57,462 nucleotides of DNA from CAZBSE01 sp964561115 (GCA_964561115.1 CAZLOE010000006.1:1-57462); one strand, 5' to 3'. Positions 34,619-43,821 are shown, counted from the first letter of the stretch. Made by a program: numbers and translations. The notes: generated from the letters alone by a model not told the origin.

Positions 34619-35347
34619 TTATAATTTCATTTTGTAGCCATCGAAAGCTACATTCACATCTATATTATCATCTGCGTATGATTCCAGCCTGCTCTTCAGT
34701 TCACCGCTGTCCATAGTGACTATCTGCTTGCCACAGTGAGTTATTACCAATCTTCCAATATCATATTTCTTACACCACCCTATTATGGTTTTAACTCTTG
34801 TATGGCCAAATAACCTGCCGTCTTTTCTTCTGACCATATTTACATTAAGACTTGATCCATCAGCTATGAGTAGATCAATATCATTTAATACTATTCTCTT
34901 GTCTTGCTGAAAATCAACAATATCAGGTGCATATATAAAAGCCTTATCTCCTTTTATCCTATACCCTACTGCCGGGCATCGTAATGAATGGATCACTTTA
35001 TATGCCGTTATTTCAAGATCTTTAAGGATATAATTTCTACCAGTTTCAATAACACTGTAATTTTCAGGCTTATTTTTACTGTAGTCCAGAGTATCCCTGG
35101 TAAGATATACTGGTATATTTATTTTATTTTCTTCCTTTATAGTCCATATATAATGGTCGGGATGAGCATGGGTTATTAAAATATAACTGAAATCATTTAT
35201 TTCTTTTAATAACTTAGGATTAAACTTTAATCCTAAGTCAATAAGCACATTGGTTCTTTTGTATTTGACAATCAAAGAAGAATGATATTTATGTATAGCG
35301 CTGCTTTCTTCAATCTCACCTTTTGTACCCGGAAACTCAATTATCAT
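34619..35347 (-). CDS. metallo-beta-lactamase fold hydrolase
   Basis: The 242-aa protein has the metal-binding motif THAHPDH near residue 60, HSLRCPAVGYRI, a metal-ligand aspartate in YAPDIVDF, and a late histidine in ITHCGKQ, which gives a full set of dinuclear-site candidates. It resembles PhnP/RNase Z-like phosphodiesterases more than antibiotic lactamases, but the substrate is unknown. It begins seven bases after pheT, so it is transcribed with the infC-pheST operon, and it is 66 bases upstream of the exporter operon. Confidence 0.85.
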   Translation of the reverse strand: MIIEFPGTKGEIEESSAIHKYHSSLIVKYKRTNVLIDLGLKFNPKLLKEINDFSYILITHAHPDHYIWTIKEENKINIPVYLTRDTLDYSKNKPENYSVIETGRNYILKDLEITAYKVIHSLRCPAVGYRIKGDKAFIYAPDIVDFQQDKRIVLNDIDLLIADGSSLNVNMVRRKDGRLFGHTRVKTIIGWCKKYDIGRLVITHCGKQIVTMDSGELKSRLESYADDNIDVNVAFDGYKMKL

Positions 35348-35354
35348 ATTTTAT

Positions 35355-37760
35355 TTATTCTCTAATTTTTGCATTAAATTCTCTTCCCAGTTTCTCAAGT
35401 ATTCTTTTTATTATTATCTCCACTTCCGTATCCTTTAAAGTCCTCTCATCATCTCTAAACTTAAGAGAATATGCCATGCTTTTTTTATTATCCTCTATTT
35501 GTTTTCCTTTATACACATCAAAAAGCCTCACTTCTTTTAATAATTTTGTTCCGGTCTTTTTTATTTCATTTACAATATTTTCATTCTTTATTTTCTGATC
35601 TACTACTATTGCCAGATCAATATCTATTGAAGGAAAAGGTGATATTGATTTAAATCTTACTGATTTTTTTACATTCTTTACAAATTTATCAAGACTTATC
35701 TCAAAATAAAAAACATCCTGACCTATATCAGCTTCTTCTATTAATGCGGGATGAATCTTTCCGATTATTCCCATATCCAGATTGCCTATATTTATTACTC
35801 CGCTGATCCTGGGGTGGAAAAAACCGTATTCTTTCTCTTTTATCTTTAAACTTCCACTGGGATAATATGCATCACATATAGATTCCAGAACCCCTTTCAA
35901 ATCAAAAAAGTCAATATCTCTTTCCTCTTCGCTCCATCCTTTTTTAACTGCTTTTCCGGACATCACTACACCAAGCATGTTCGTCTCTACAGGCAATTCT
36001 CCCTTACCGGTCTTTTCAAAAACTCTGGATATCTCAAATATTTCAATATCCTTGATGTTATGATTAATGTTATACTCAATATTTTTTATCAATCCCGGCA
36101 TAAGCATATGCCTGAGCATCTTAAAATCTTCATTAATAGGGTTAATTATCTCTACATTTTTATTATATTCATCTTCCTGTAGTATTTTATATTTTTTAAG
36201 ATGGTCAATTCCTACAAATGAATAGTTTATTACTTCAATAAGTCCTACATCACACAGCCTCTGCCTTATATCTTTAACCATTTTTTGATAATCACTATAT
36301 TTTCCGCGCCTGTCGCTTGCTGGAGTAGGTATAGAGTCTAATTTATCGTATCCGTAAATCCTTGCTACCTCTTCTACAAGATCTATTTCCCTTTCAAGAT
36401 CCTCATATCTAAAAGAAGGCACTACTGCCTGTATATTTTGCCCTTTTAATCTATTATTTATCTTTAATTTTTTTAGAATATCTGATATCAGGCCGGCATC
36501 GATTTCCTTTCCAAGAACCTCACTTACTTTTTTTACTCTTAAATTAATATTTCTTTCTCTCCCGACCTTCATATAATTATCATAGATGCATCCTTCCGAT
36601 TTTAAATTGCTTATCTTCTCATATAAATCAGTGAATCTTTCAATAGCAAATACAGTAAGCAGAGGATCTATCTTTTTTTCAAACCTGTTTGAGGCTTCTG
36701 ACCTAAGTCCTAATTTTTTTGATGTTCTCATTATTGAAGGTCCGTAAAAATTTGCTGATTCCAGCATGACAGTTTTTGTATTTTGATTTATTTCGGTATC
36801 TTTTCCGCCCATTATTCCTGCAATAGCCACAGCTTTTTTATATTTAGCTATTACCAATGCATCATCCTCCAGTATTCTTGTCGAGTCATCAATAGTCTTT
36901 ATCTCTTCTCCCTTTCTGGCATTCCTGACAACGATTACATTAGAACTTAGCAGTTCTTTATCAAAAGCATGCAGCGGCTGTCCGGTCTCCAGCATAATAT
37001 AATTAGTAAGGTCTACAATCAAATTGATAGGTCTTATATCACAAAGCATAAGTCTGTTCCTTAGCCACCGGGGTGAATTGGTACTGGGGATATTTTTAAA
37101 AATTTTAGCAGAATATCTTGGGCAGAGCTTATAATCCTCTATTTCGATTTTAAAATTGGAATCTATATTTAGTTTTTTCTTAAAATCGTAATCAGGCATT
37201 ACCATTCTTGCATCAGTCAAAGCGCTTATTTCTCTTGCAATTCCTATAATACTCATACAGTCTGGGCGATTTGGTGTAATTTCAAGTTCCAGTACAGTAT
37301 CATCAAGACCAACAGATTTTGATAATTTATCACCTATCTTACTGCTTTCATCAAGGATCATTATTCCTTCTGAATCAGATGATATGCCCAATTCCATTTC
37401 AGAGCACATCATTCCTTCCGATATCTGACCCCTGATTCTACTTTTTCTTATTGTCAAGTCTTTGACTTTGGACCCAGGTAATGCAACAGCTACCTTGTCT
37501 CCTTTTTTAAAATTACTTGCACCGCAGACTATTTTCAACCGCCTTGAACTGATATCTACTTCGCACAGGGATAATTTATTTGCATCAGGATGAGGCGAAA
37601 AATCAATTATCTTACCTACCACTATATCTTGGTACAAACCACTTATATAATCGATTTTTTTAACCTCGGTCCCGCTCATAGTCAGAAAATCTGAAACACT
37701 TCTGGGATCAGAAATATTAGGATTTAAAAATTCATTTAACCAGTTAATTGTTACTTTCAA
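35355..37760 (-). CDS. pheT: phenylalanine-tRNA ligase beta subunit
   Basis: The 801-aa subunit shows the N-terminal tRNA-binding OB domain (about residues 40-150), the B3/B4 editing domain, B5, the synthetase-like core, and a C-terminal FDX-ACB anticodon-binding domain (~705-801). It works as an alpha2-beta2 tetramer with PheS. The start codon is TTG at 37760, with an AAAGGGA site upstream; no in-frame ATG gives a better N-terminus, since MKVTINWLNEF matches the family. An 80-base gap separates it from pheS. Confidence 0.97.
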   Translation of the reverse strand: MKVTINWLNEFLNPNISDPRSVSDFLTMSGTEVKKIDYISGLYQDIVVGKIIDFSPHPDANKLSLCEVDISSRRLKIVCGASNFKKGDKVAVALPGSKVKDLTIRKSRIRGQISEGMMCSEMELGISSDSEGIMILDESSKIGDKLSKSVGLDDTVLELEITPNRPDCMSIIGIAREISALTDARMVMPDYDFKKKLNIDSNFKIEIEDYKLCPRYSAKIFKNIPSTNSPRWLRNRLMLCDIRPINLIVDLTNYIMLETGQPLHAFDKELLSSNVIVVRNARKGEEIKTIDDSTRILEDDALVIAKYKKAVAIAGIMGGKDTEINQNTKTVMLESANFYGPSIMRTSKKLGLRSEASNRFEKKIDPLLTVFAIERFTDLYEKISNLKSEGCIYDNYMKVGRERNINLRVKKVSEVLGKEIDAGLISDILKKLKINNRLKGQNIQAVVPSFRYEDLEREIDLVEEVARIYGYDKLDSIPTPASDRRGKYSDYQKMVKDIRQRLCDVGLIEVINYSFVGIDHLKKYKILQEDEYNKNVEIINPINEDFKMLRHMLMPGLIKNIEYNINHNIKDIEIFEISRVFEKTGKGELPVETNMLGVVMSGKAVKKGWSEEERDIDFFDLKGVLESICDAYYPSGSLKIKEKEYGFFHPRISGVINIGNLDMGIIGKIHPALIEEADIGQDVFYFEISLDKFVKNVKKSVRFKSISPFPSIDIDLAIVVDQKIKNENIVNEIKKTGTKLLKEVRLFDVYKGKQIEDNKKSMAYSLKFRDDERTLKDTEVEIIIKRILEKLGREFNAKIRE

Positions 37761-37840
37761 TATTTAAAAATCCCTTTCCTGTAAATATTTTAAAAAGTAA
37801 AGATTTTTTTCAAAACATCTTAAAAGACTGATATTGAAGG

Positions 37841-38887
37841 CTAAAATTGTCTGAGAAACCTCAAATCATTTTCAAAGAATAGTCTTAAATCATCGATGCC
37901 GTATTTTAACATACAAATCCTTTCTATACCCATTCCAAAAGCAAAACCGCTCACTTCTTCCGGATTATAACCCACAAAAGAATACAGCATTGGATCTACC
38001 ATCCCGGCACCCAGGATCTCAAGCCATCCGGTACCTGAACATACTCTGCACCCCTTACCATTACATATATTACAGGATACATCTACCTCTGCGCTTGGTT
38101 CGGTAAAGGGGAAATAATGCGGCCTGAATCTTACTTCTCTTTCCTTTCCAAAAATCTCATGGGCAAAAGTTTCAAGTGTCCATTTAAGATTACCGAAATT
38201 TATTTCTTTATCTACTACCAGGCCTTCTATCTGAGTAAACATCGGGGTATGGGAAACATCATAATCCCTCCTATATGCCTTACCTGGCACTATTATTAAT
38301 AAAGGGGGTTTATGACTCTCCATATATCTTATCTGAACGGGAGAAGTATGAGTCCTAAGTAATACATTTTCTGAAATAAAAAAGGTATCATGAAGAGATC
38401 TTGCCGGATGATCTACCGGAGTATTTAATGCTTCAAAATTATAATAATCCGTTTCTACCTCCGGCCCCTCCGCTATTTCAAATCCCATTCCTATAAAAAC
38501 CTGTTCGATTTCCTCAATAACCCGGGATATAACATTTTTCTTACCCTGGTTTGCTTTTCTTCCCGGCAGAGACAGGTCTACTGTTTCTTTTCTTAGCTTA
38601 TTTTCATACTCTACACTCTTAAGAGATTCTTCTTTTTTTACAATACCATATTCTATTTTTTCTCTTGTGATATTTATTCTCTTTCCGAACATCGGTTTAA
38701 GATTTTGGGGGAGGCTACCTATTTTCTTCAGTGTATTTGAAAGAAAGCTTTTTTTACCGGTAAATTTTGTCCTGACTCTCTCCAGTTCAGTTATGCTTTT
38801 TACTGCTTCCAGTTCCTCATTAAAATTACCTATTTCCAGATCTATTTTTTTTTCCAGTTCATCTATAATCTTTTTATCATCACTCAT
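37841..38887 (-). CDS. pheS: phenylalanine-tRNA ligase alpha subunit
   Basis: Class II catalytic subunit of 348 aa. An N-terminal coiled coil is followed by motif 2 (LLRTHTSPVQIRYM), the four-cysteine CNICNGKGCRVC insertion common in bacterial PheS, and motif 3 FAFGMGIERICML. It lies five bases after rplT in the infC-rpmI-rplT-pheST operon. No strong ribosome binding site is visible. Confidence 0.97.
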   Translation of the reverse strand: MSDDKKIIDELEKKIDLEIGNFNEELEAVKSITELERVRTKFTGKKSFLSNTLKKIGSLPQNLKPMFGKRINITREKIEYGIVKKEESLKSVEYENKLRKETVDLSLPGRKANQGKKNVISRVIEEIEQVFIGMGFEIAEGPEVETDYYNFEALNTPVDHPARSLHDTFFISENVLLRTHTSPVQIRYMESHKPPLLIIVPGKAYRRDYDVSHTPMFTQIEGLVVDKEINFGNLKWTLETFAHEIFGKEREVRFRPHYFPFTEPSAEVDVSCNICNGKGCRVCSGTGWLEILGAGMVDPMLYSFVGYNPEEVSGFAFGMGIERICMLKYGIDDLRLFFENDLRFLRQF

Positions 38888-38891
38888 AATC

Positions 38892-39248
38892 TTATGCCAT
38901 TTTTTTCTTAGCGATTTCCGTCAGTCTTTGAAAAGCATCAGGATCACTTATAGCCATTTCGGATAAAATTTTTCTGTTTATATCAACACTTGCCTTTTTC
39001 AAACCATTGATGAATTCATTATAAGAAATCCCATTTATTCTCGCTGCAGCATTGATTCTTGTGATCCACAGCCTTCTAAAATTCCTTTTTCTATTCTTCC
39101 TGTCCCGGTATGAGTAGCTCATAGACTTAAGCAGCTGTTCTTTTGCAATTCTGTAACTCCTGCTCTTGGAGCCATAATATCCTCGGGCCTGCTTCAATAC
39201 TTTTTTATGTTTTTTCCACTTTACCTGCCCTCTTTTGACTCTGGTCAT
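38892..39248 (-). CDS. rplT: 50S ribosomal protein L20
   Basis: The 118-aa protein binds 23S rRNA early in 50S assembly and in other bacteria represses its own operon. The family start TRVKRGQVKWKKHKK and the YRDRKNRKRNFR region are clear. The ATG at 39248 is chosen because AAGGAAGG lies eleven bases upstream, whereas a GTG three codons earlier is too close to it. L20 is the likely ligand of the attenuator in front of infC. Confidence 0.98.
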   Translation of the reverse strand: MTRVKRGQVKWKKHKKVLKQARGYYGSKSRSYRIAKEQLLKSMSYSYRDRKNRKRNFRRLWITRINAAARINGISYNEFINGLKKASVDINRKILSEMAISDPDAFQRLTEIAKKKMA

Positions 39249-39265
39249 TATAATCACGTCCTTCC

Positions 39266-39460
39266 TTATCTGCCTAAAAGTCTCCTGACTTTCTTCCTAT
39301 CGGAAGTTGCCACTTCCTGCCTTTTTTTTAAACGCCTTTTTCTATCGGCATTTTTTTTGGTAAGGATATGACTCCTGTACGCTTTTTCTCTGACAATCTT
39401 TCCACTTCCAGTAACTTTAAATCTTTTTGCCGCGCCTTTATGAGTTTTTATCTTTGGCAT
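39266..39460 (-). CDS. rpmI: 50S ribosomal protein L35
   Basis: Small basic ribosomal protein of 64 aa with the family pattern MPKIKTHKGAAKRFK near the start and a basic tail. GGAAGGATG precedes the ATG at good spacing. It lies between infC and rplT in the usual order. Confidence 0.98.
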   Translation of the reverse strand: MPKIKTHKGAAKRFKVTGSGKIVREKAYRSHILTKKNADRKRRLKKRQEVATSDRKKVRRLLGR

Positions 39461-39502
39461 AATGACATCCTTCCAGATTAAATTATTTAGATATACTAAA
39501 AT

Positions 39503-39997
39503 TTAAACCGGTGTTAAAACGGCTATAATATTATAACCGTCTAATTTAGGTTCCAGCTCCAACACACACTTGTCCTTTAACTCTTCTATTAATTCATTAA
39601 GTATTTTCATCCCAAGTTCTTTATGCACTATTTCTCTTCCCTTAAACATAATAGTTATTTTCACCCTGTAACCGCTGCTTAAGAATTTCTCTATTTGCTT
39701 TCTTTTAGTATTAAGATCGTTAGTGTCTATTTTAGGCCTTATCTTAATTTCCTTTACCACTATCTGAGACTGCTTCTTCTTCTTCATTTTCTCAGATATT
39801 TCCAGCTGATATTTATATTTTCCATAATCCATTATCTTGCAGACAGGCGGATTACTTTTGGGTGATATTTCAACCAGATCCATACCTTTATCTCCGGCAG
39901 CCTTCAATGCTTCCTCGATTGGAACTATTCCGATTTGACTGCCATCTTCTGCAATCAACCTGATATCTGGCACCCTGATTTGTTGATTTATTCTAAT
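39503..39997 (-). CDS. infC: translation initiation factor IF-3 (non-AUG start proposed)
   Basis: IF-3 keeps the 30S subunit free and checks start-codon pairing. The N-domain (INQQIRVPDIRLI, then VCKIMDYGKYK), the lysine-rich linker and the C-domain (KEIKIRPKIDTND) are complete. An in-frame ATG exists at 40057, but it lies inside the loop of the attenuator terminator and so is unlikely. The true start should lie after GGAGGTG (40018-40024). AUU at 39997 (164 aa) fits the family habit of AUU initiation and the IF-3 N-terminus, although its 19-base spacing is long. A UUC codon at 40012 has ideal spacing but is not a known start. The exact start is unresolved. Confidence 0.93.
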   Translation of the reverse strand: MRINQQIRVPDIRLIAEDGSQIGIVPIEEALKAAGDKGMDLVEISPKSNPPVCKIMDYGKYKYQLEISEKMKKKKQSQIVVKEIKIRPKIDTNDLNTKRKQIEKFLSSGYRVKITIMFKGREIVHKELGMKILNELIEELKDKCVLELEPKLDGYNIIAVLTPV

Positions 39998-40032
39998 TCT
40001 ATTTTTATAGAAGCTGCACCTCCGTATTTCTT

Positions 40033-40066
40033 TAAAAAAAATAGGCAGACAAATCATCTACCTATT
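40033..40066 (-). terminator. attenuator terminator upstream of infC
   Basis: On the minus strand AATAGGTAGA (40066-40057) pairs with TCTGCCTATT (40049-40040): ten pairs with one G-U and a 7-base loop, followed by a run of T residues (40041-40034). It stands just before the GGAGGTG ribosome binding site of infC, the position of the terminator in L20 leader regulation. Confidence 0.88.
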
Positions 40067-40172
40067 AAATATAACCAACCAAATTAACAAGTCTTAATGA
40101 CCGTCATATGGTGAGAAATAGATGATTTCTACTTTATTTATTTTATTGTTCTAACAATTTATTATTAATAAT
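40067..40172 (-). promoter_or_regulatory. L20-leader-like attenuator region of the infC operon
   Basis: The leader contains an antiterminator strand AAATCATCTA (40128-40119). It is perfectly complementary to TAGATGATTT (40060-40051), which includes the end of the terminator's 5' arm and its loop. The same strand can instead fold into a local 6-pair hairpin (40125-40130 with 40114-40119). This gives the three competing elements of an attenuator. By analogy with Bacillus, L20 would favour termination. The L20-binding mimic itself was not identified. Confidence 0.7.
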
Positions 40173-40178
40173 CTTGGA

Positions 40179-40207
40179 ATTATACTAATTATTGATTATT
40201 TTGTCTA
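40179..40207 (-). promoter_or_regulatory. promoter of the infC-rpmI-rplT-pheST operon
   Basis: On the minus strand TAGACA (40207-40202) and TATAAT (40184-40179) are spaced by 17 bases, eleven of twelve matches to the sigma-A consensus. The -35 overlaps the last bases of the radical SAM gene. Transcription would start near 40172 and give a leader of about 150 bases before the infC ribosome binding site. Confidence 0.8.
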
Positions 40208-41548
40208 CACTGCTATATCTTTATCTTCTTGGGGAACATATTCTTCTTCCCATACTTTGTCTGCTATCTTCTTATAATCACTGGCATATTTATCTAACGG
40301 TCTTGCAAGACAGCTTATTATTGTTTCTGCACCCTCGTGTGTGGGATAAGCACCAGTTTCAGCAACTATATCTCTTAATATATATGGGTTGTCAATTATA
40401 CTGCAGGGCCTGAGGTGATTTTCGGTATAAGGCTGTCTTTTCCTGAATGCCATAAAGAAATCTGAAGTAAGAATATCAATAAGGCTTTTCTCTTTTATAT
40501 TATCAGCAGCAAAGTGCACAAAAACGCACGGTTCGACATCTCCGTTTACATTAACATGTAAATAATTTTTGCCTCCGGCCATACAACCGTTCACCAGAGG
40601 CCCATCATTCCAGAAATCAGCTACTATTATCTTTTTTGTTTTCCTAATTTCTACAATCCTGCTTCTTCTATAATCTCTTTGTTCAGGTGTAGGCATAAGT
40701 TCCATATTAGGTTCTTTACCTATTGGGACATAATTGAAATACCAACCAATAAAGGCTCCCTTATTTATAAATAAATCAATGAATTCATCGCTGACTACCA
40801 ATTCATTATTTCCCCTGGTCGCAGTCACAGAAAACCCAAACAGCACCCCGTTTTCTCTAAGAGCATCCATAGCACTCATAATCTTTTTCCAGACACCTTT
40901 ACCTCTTCTTTCATCTGTTTCCTTTTCAAAACCCTCTACACTTATGCATGGGACTGCATTTCCAAGCTCAGCAAGCCTTTCTGCAGCTTCATTGTCAATC
41001 ATCTGACCATTGGTATAAATCTGGAAGAATGAATCATTATGCCTTTCAAGAAAATCATAGATCTTGTCCCAGCAAAACGGTTCCCCTCCAGTTATAACAA
41101 AAAAGTAAAGTCCTATATCATTTGCTTCTTCAATTACTCTGTTGCATACATCATATGGCAGATCGTTTTTCTTAGAATACTGCCATGCATAACAGCCATA
41201 GCATCTAAGATTGCATTTCATAGTAGGGCTTATCACTAAAAGATTAGGCGGACTTATACCATATTTCTGGGCAAAATCTATCCTTTTAGGCTGTCCCTGT
41301 ATCATGGCATTATTTATCAGATTCATAACTATTTTTTCTCTTACTTGAGGGGATACCTTCTCAGCTGATAATTTTAGATTAACAAGTAAATTCTCCAGAA
41401 AATCTCTCTCTTCTTTCTTCTTGAGTCTGTATACCCTTCCTTTAATCAGAGAAAGCCATCTCTCATCAGAGATCTTAGGAAGTATTTTCAATGCACTTCT
41501 TATAGCTGTCTTTGTGGTATATAATTTTACTTTTTCCTTCAGTGTCAT
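40205..41548 (-). CDS. radical SAM protein with SPASM-like C-terminus
   Basis: The 447-aa protein has the [4Fe-4S]/SAM motif CNLRCYGC (Cys112, 116, 119), FVITGGEPF for SAM binding, and further cysteines in NGCMAGG, EPCVFV, LRPCSI and IISCLA that could hold auxiliary clusters, as in SPASM/twitch proteins. An N-terminal helical extension of ~100 residues precedes the barrel. No peptide substrate or maturase partner is adjacent, so the reaction is unknown. GGGGAGG precedes the ATG. It lies between thrS and the infC promoter. Confidence 0.85.
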   Translation of the reverse strand: MTLKEKVKLYTTKTAIRSALKILPKISDERWLSLIKGRVYRLKKKEERDFLENLLVNLKLSAEKVSPQVREKIVMNLINNAMIQGQPKRIDFAQKYGISPPNLLVISPTMKCNLRCYGCYAWQYSKKNDLPYDVCNRVIEEANDIGLYFFVITGGEPFCWDKIYDFLERHNDSFFQIYTNGQMIDNEAAERLAELGNAVPCISVEGFEKETDERRGKGVWKKIMSAMDALRENGVLFGFSVTATRGNNELVVSDEFIDLFINKGAFIGWYFNYVPIGKEPNMELMPTPEQRDYRRSRIVEIRKTKKIIVADFWNDGPLVNGCMAGGKNYLHVNVNGDVEPCVFVHFAADNIKEKSLIDILTSDFFMAFRKRQPYTENHLRPCSIIDNPYILRDIVAETGAYPTHEGAETIISCLARPLDKYASDYKKIADKVWEEEYVPQEDKDIAV

Positions 41549-41683
41549 TTTAAAAACCTCCCCTTTAAAATAATAGTCAATAAATACTATAAAAGCCTAA
41601 ATAAAGCAAAAATTATTAAGAAAGTGTTGGAGTTTAATTATAGAAATATTTTCCTAAAAAATAAAGGGTAAATATGTCCGGTG

Positions 41684-43618
41684 TCAGTAAACTGTCTTTT
41701 TGTTTTCTATTACATTTCTGAACTCAGATATAAAATCAGCCAGTTTAATCTCTTTTATATCCCCGCCGATTTTCTTTCTTATAGTTATAGTCCCTGTTTT
41801 TTCTTCATTTTTCCCAATAATGACCATATAAGGTATTTTTTTAATCTCAGCCTGTTTTATCTTCTTGCTTAATGATTCTACCCTGTTATCAATTTCTACT
41901 CTTATATCCTCTTTTTTGATGCTTTCATACACATTTGCCCCATACTTATAGAACTTCTCAGAAATAGGCAGAATTATTACCTGGACCGGTGCCAGCCAGG
42001 GGGGCAGGTTTCCGCTGTAATGTTCTAAAAGTAAGCCTACAAATCTTTCAATGCTTCCCAGCACAGTCCTGTGAATCATAACCGGCCTGTGCCTTATATT
42101 ATCTTCTCCCATATACTCGATATCGAATTTCTCCGGCATAGCAAAATCCAGCTGAATAGTGGCACACTGCCATGTTCTCTCCAGGCAATCCTGTATATGA
42201 AAATCAATCTTGGGGCCATAAAAAGCACCTTCTCCTTCATTTATTACATAATCGAGTCCCCTGCTTTCAATAGCTTCCTTCAATATGCTTTCAGCTTTCT
42301 CCCACATCTGGTCAGTGCCGATTCTCTTATCAGGCATGGTAGAAAGCTCCAGATGATATTTATCAAAACCAAAACCTTTGTAAATACGGTCGGTCAGCCC
42401 TATTACTTTGGAGACTTCTTCTTTTGCCTGATCTTCGGTGCAGAATATATGAGCATCATCCTGTATAAAACTTCTTACCCTGAACAGCCCATGTAAAACT
42501 CCTGATTTCTCATGCCTGTGTACCAGTCCCAGTTCAGCTATCCTTATGGGCAGCTCCCGGTATGAATGCTGGTTTGACTTGTAAACCAAAATAGTACCGG
42601 GACAGTTCATAGGCTTAATGGCAAAATCATTTTCATCAATCTTTACAAAATACATATTTTCTTTGTAATTATCCCAGTGGCCTGATGTTTTCCATAATTC
42701 ATTGCTTAGTAAAATCGGCGTTTTTATTTCCTTATAGCCTTCCTTTTCATGTTCCTCTTTCCAGTAATCCAGGATAGTATTCATAAGCACCATCCCATTG
42801 GGGTGGAAGAAAGGAAATCCAGGCGCTTCATAATTAAAACTGAAAATGTCTAAATCCCTGCCTATTTTCCTGTGGTCACTTCTTTTTGCCAGGTCCAGTT
42901 TCTCCATATGTTCCTTTAATTCTTCGCTGCTGAAAAAGGCAGCTCCGTATATCCTTACCAGCATTTTATTTTTTTCATCGCCCCGCCAGTAAGCTCCGGC
43001 AACACTTAACAGCTTGAATGCCTTTACCTTTCCAGTCGATGGTATATGGGGACCGGAACATAGATCTGTAAAATCTCCTGAAGTGTAAATACTTACTTTA
43101 TTGCCTTCTATATCATTTATCAGTTCTATCTTATAGGGATTGCCCTTGAACAGTTTTTTAGCTTTTTCCTTGCTGACCTCACTTTTTTCAAACCTATTAT
43201 CTTCCTTTATTATCCTTTTCATCTCTTTTTCGATCAGCCGAAGATCTTCGGCTGATACGTTCTTTTTGGTTTCAAAATCATAATAAAAACCATCCTTGAT
43301 AGATGGTCCTATGGCAAACTTTGCATCCGGGAATACCTTTTTTATTGCTTCGGCCATTATATGTGAGGTACTGTGATTTAAAATACTTATTGCCTTATCC
43401 CTGTTCTCGGAAGTAATGATGCTGAAGGATGAGTTTTCGGTCACCCTTAAGCTTAGATCCAACAAAGCACCTTTTTGGCCATCTCTTTTTTCATCAAAAA
43501 CCTCAGCCGCGAGTGCCTGATCTGCAATTTTTTTATCAAGCATTCTTGCAGCTTCCAGGATGCTTGTGCCTTCCTCTATTTTAATCTTACCTAAGTTTTT
43601 TAATTCTATTTCAATCAT
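41684..43618 (-). CDS. thrS: threonine-tRNA ligase
   Basis: Class II synthetase of 644 aa: N-terminal TGS domain (1-60), editing domain with the HSTSHIMAEA motif, catalytic core with the zinc ligands (MNCPGT; HRHEKSGVLHGLFRVR) and a C-terminal anticodon-binding domain. No T-box is seen in the short leader; the only upstream feature is tRNA-Gly 80 bases away on the same strand. No strong ribosome binding site is visible. Confidence 0.98.
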   Translation of the reverse strand: MIEIELKNLGKIKIEEGTSILEAARMLDKKIADQALAAEVFDEKRDGQKGALLDLSLRVTENSSFSIITSENRDKAISILNHSTSHIMAEAIKKVFPDAKFAIGPSIKDGFYYDFETKKNVSAEDLRLIEKEMKRIIKEDNRFEKSEVSKEKAKKLFKGNPYKIELINDIEGNKVSIYTSGDFTDLCSGPHIPSTGKVKAFKLLSVAGAYWRGDEKNKMLVRIYGAAFFSSEELKEHMEKLDLAKRSDHRKIGRDLDIFSFNYEAPGFPFFHPNGMVLMNTILDYWKEEHEKEGYKEIKTPILLSNELWKTSGHWDNYKENMYFVKIDENDFAIKPMNCPGTILVYKSNQHSYRELPIRIAELGLVHRHEKSGVLHGLFRVRSFIQDDAHIFCTEDQAKEEVSKVIGLTDRIYKGFGFDKYHLELSTMPDKRIGTDQMWEKAESILKEAIESRGLDYVINEGEGAFYGPKIDFHIQDCLERTWQCATIQLDFAMPEKFDIEYMGEDNIRHRPVMIHRTVLGSIERFVGLLLEHYSGNLPPWLAPVQVIILPISEKFYKYGANVYESIKKEDIRVEIDNRVESLSKKIKQAEIKKIPYMVIIGKNEEKTGTITIRKKIGGDIKEIKLADFISEFRNVIENKKTVY

Positions 43619-43697
43619 TTTTTTACAGATTTTATTAAAATCCTTACTTATTATATATCTTTGAATGTATAGGACAAGATAATCTATTATAAAAAAA

Positions 43698-43773
43698 TGG
43701 AGCGGAAGACGGGATTCGGACCCGCGACCCCCACCTTGGCAAGGTGATGCTCTACCAACTGAGCTACTTCCGC
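43698..43773 (-). tRNA. tRNA-Gly(GCC)
   Basis: A 76-nt cloverleaf on the minus strand: acceptor GCGGAAG/CTTCCGC, D-arm GCTC-AGTTGGTA-GAGC, anticodon loop TTGCCAA with anticodon GCC, T-loop TCCGAAT, discriminator T and encoded CCA. It precedes thrS on the same strand and has its own probable promoter upstream. Confidence 0.96.
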
Positions 43774-43792
43774 TCGTTTTAGCTGAATAATT

Positions 43793-43821
43793 ATTATATT
43801 ATTTTTCTTTTATCAAAACAA
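43793..43821 (-). promoter_or_regulatory. probable promoter of tRNA-Gly
   Basis: On the minus strand TTGTTT (43821-43816) and a perfect TATAAT (43798-43793) are 17 bases apart, placing the start site about 13 bases before the mature tRNA end. The -35 is weak (three of six), so this rests mainly on the -10 and position. Confidence 0.5.

Noticed and set aside
34619..35347. Metallo-beta-lactamase gene as antibiotic resistance.
   Set aside because: No signal peptide, and the sequence pattern fits PhnP/RNase Z-like phosphodiesterases; context is translation genes.
40055..40057. ATG that would give a 184-aa infC product.
   Set aside because: It lies within the loop of the attenuator terminator and codes for residues absent from the IF-3 family.
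43619..43697. Possible T-box or other aminoacyl-tRNA sensor before thrS (also considered for tyrS and pheST).
   Set aside because: The leaders are too short or contain other elements; no specifier or antiterminator T-box bulge sequence was seen.
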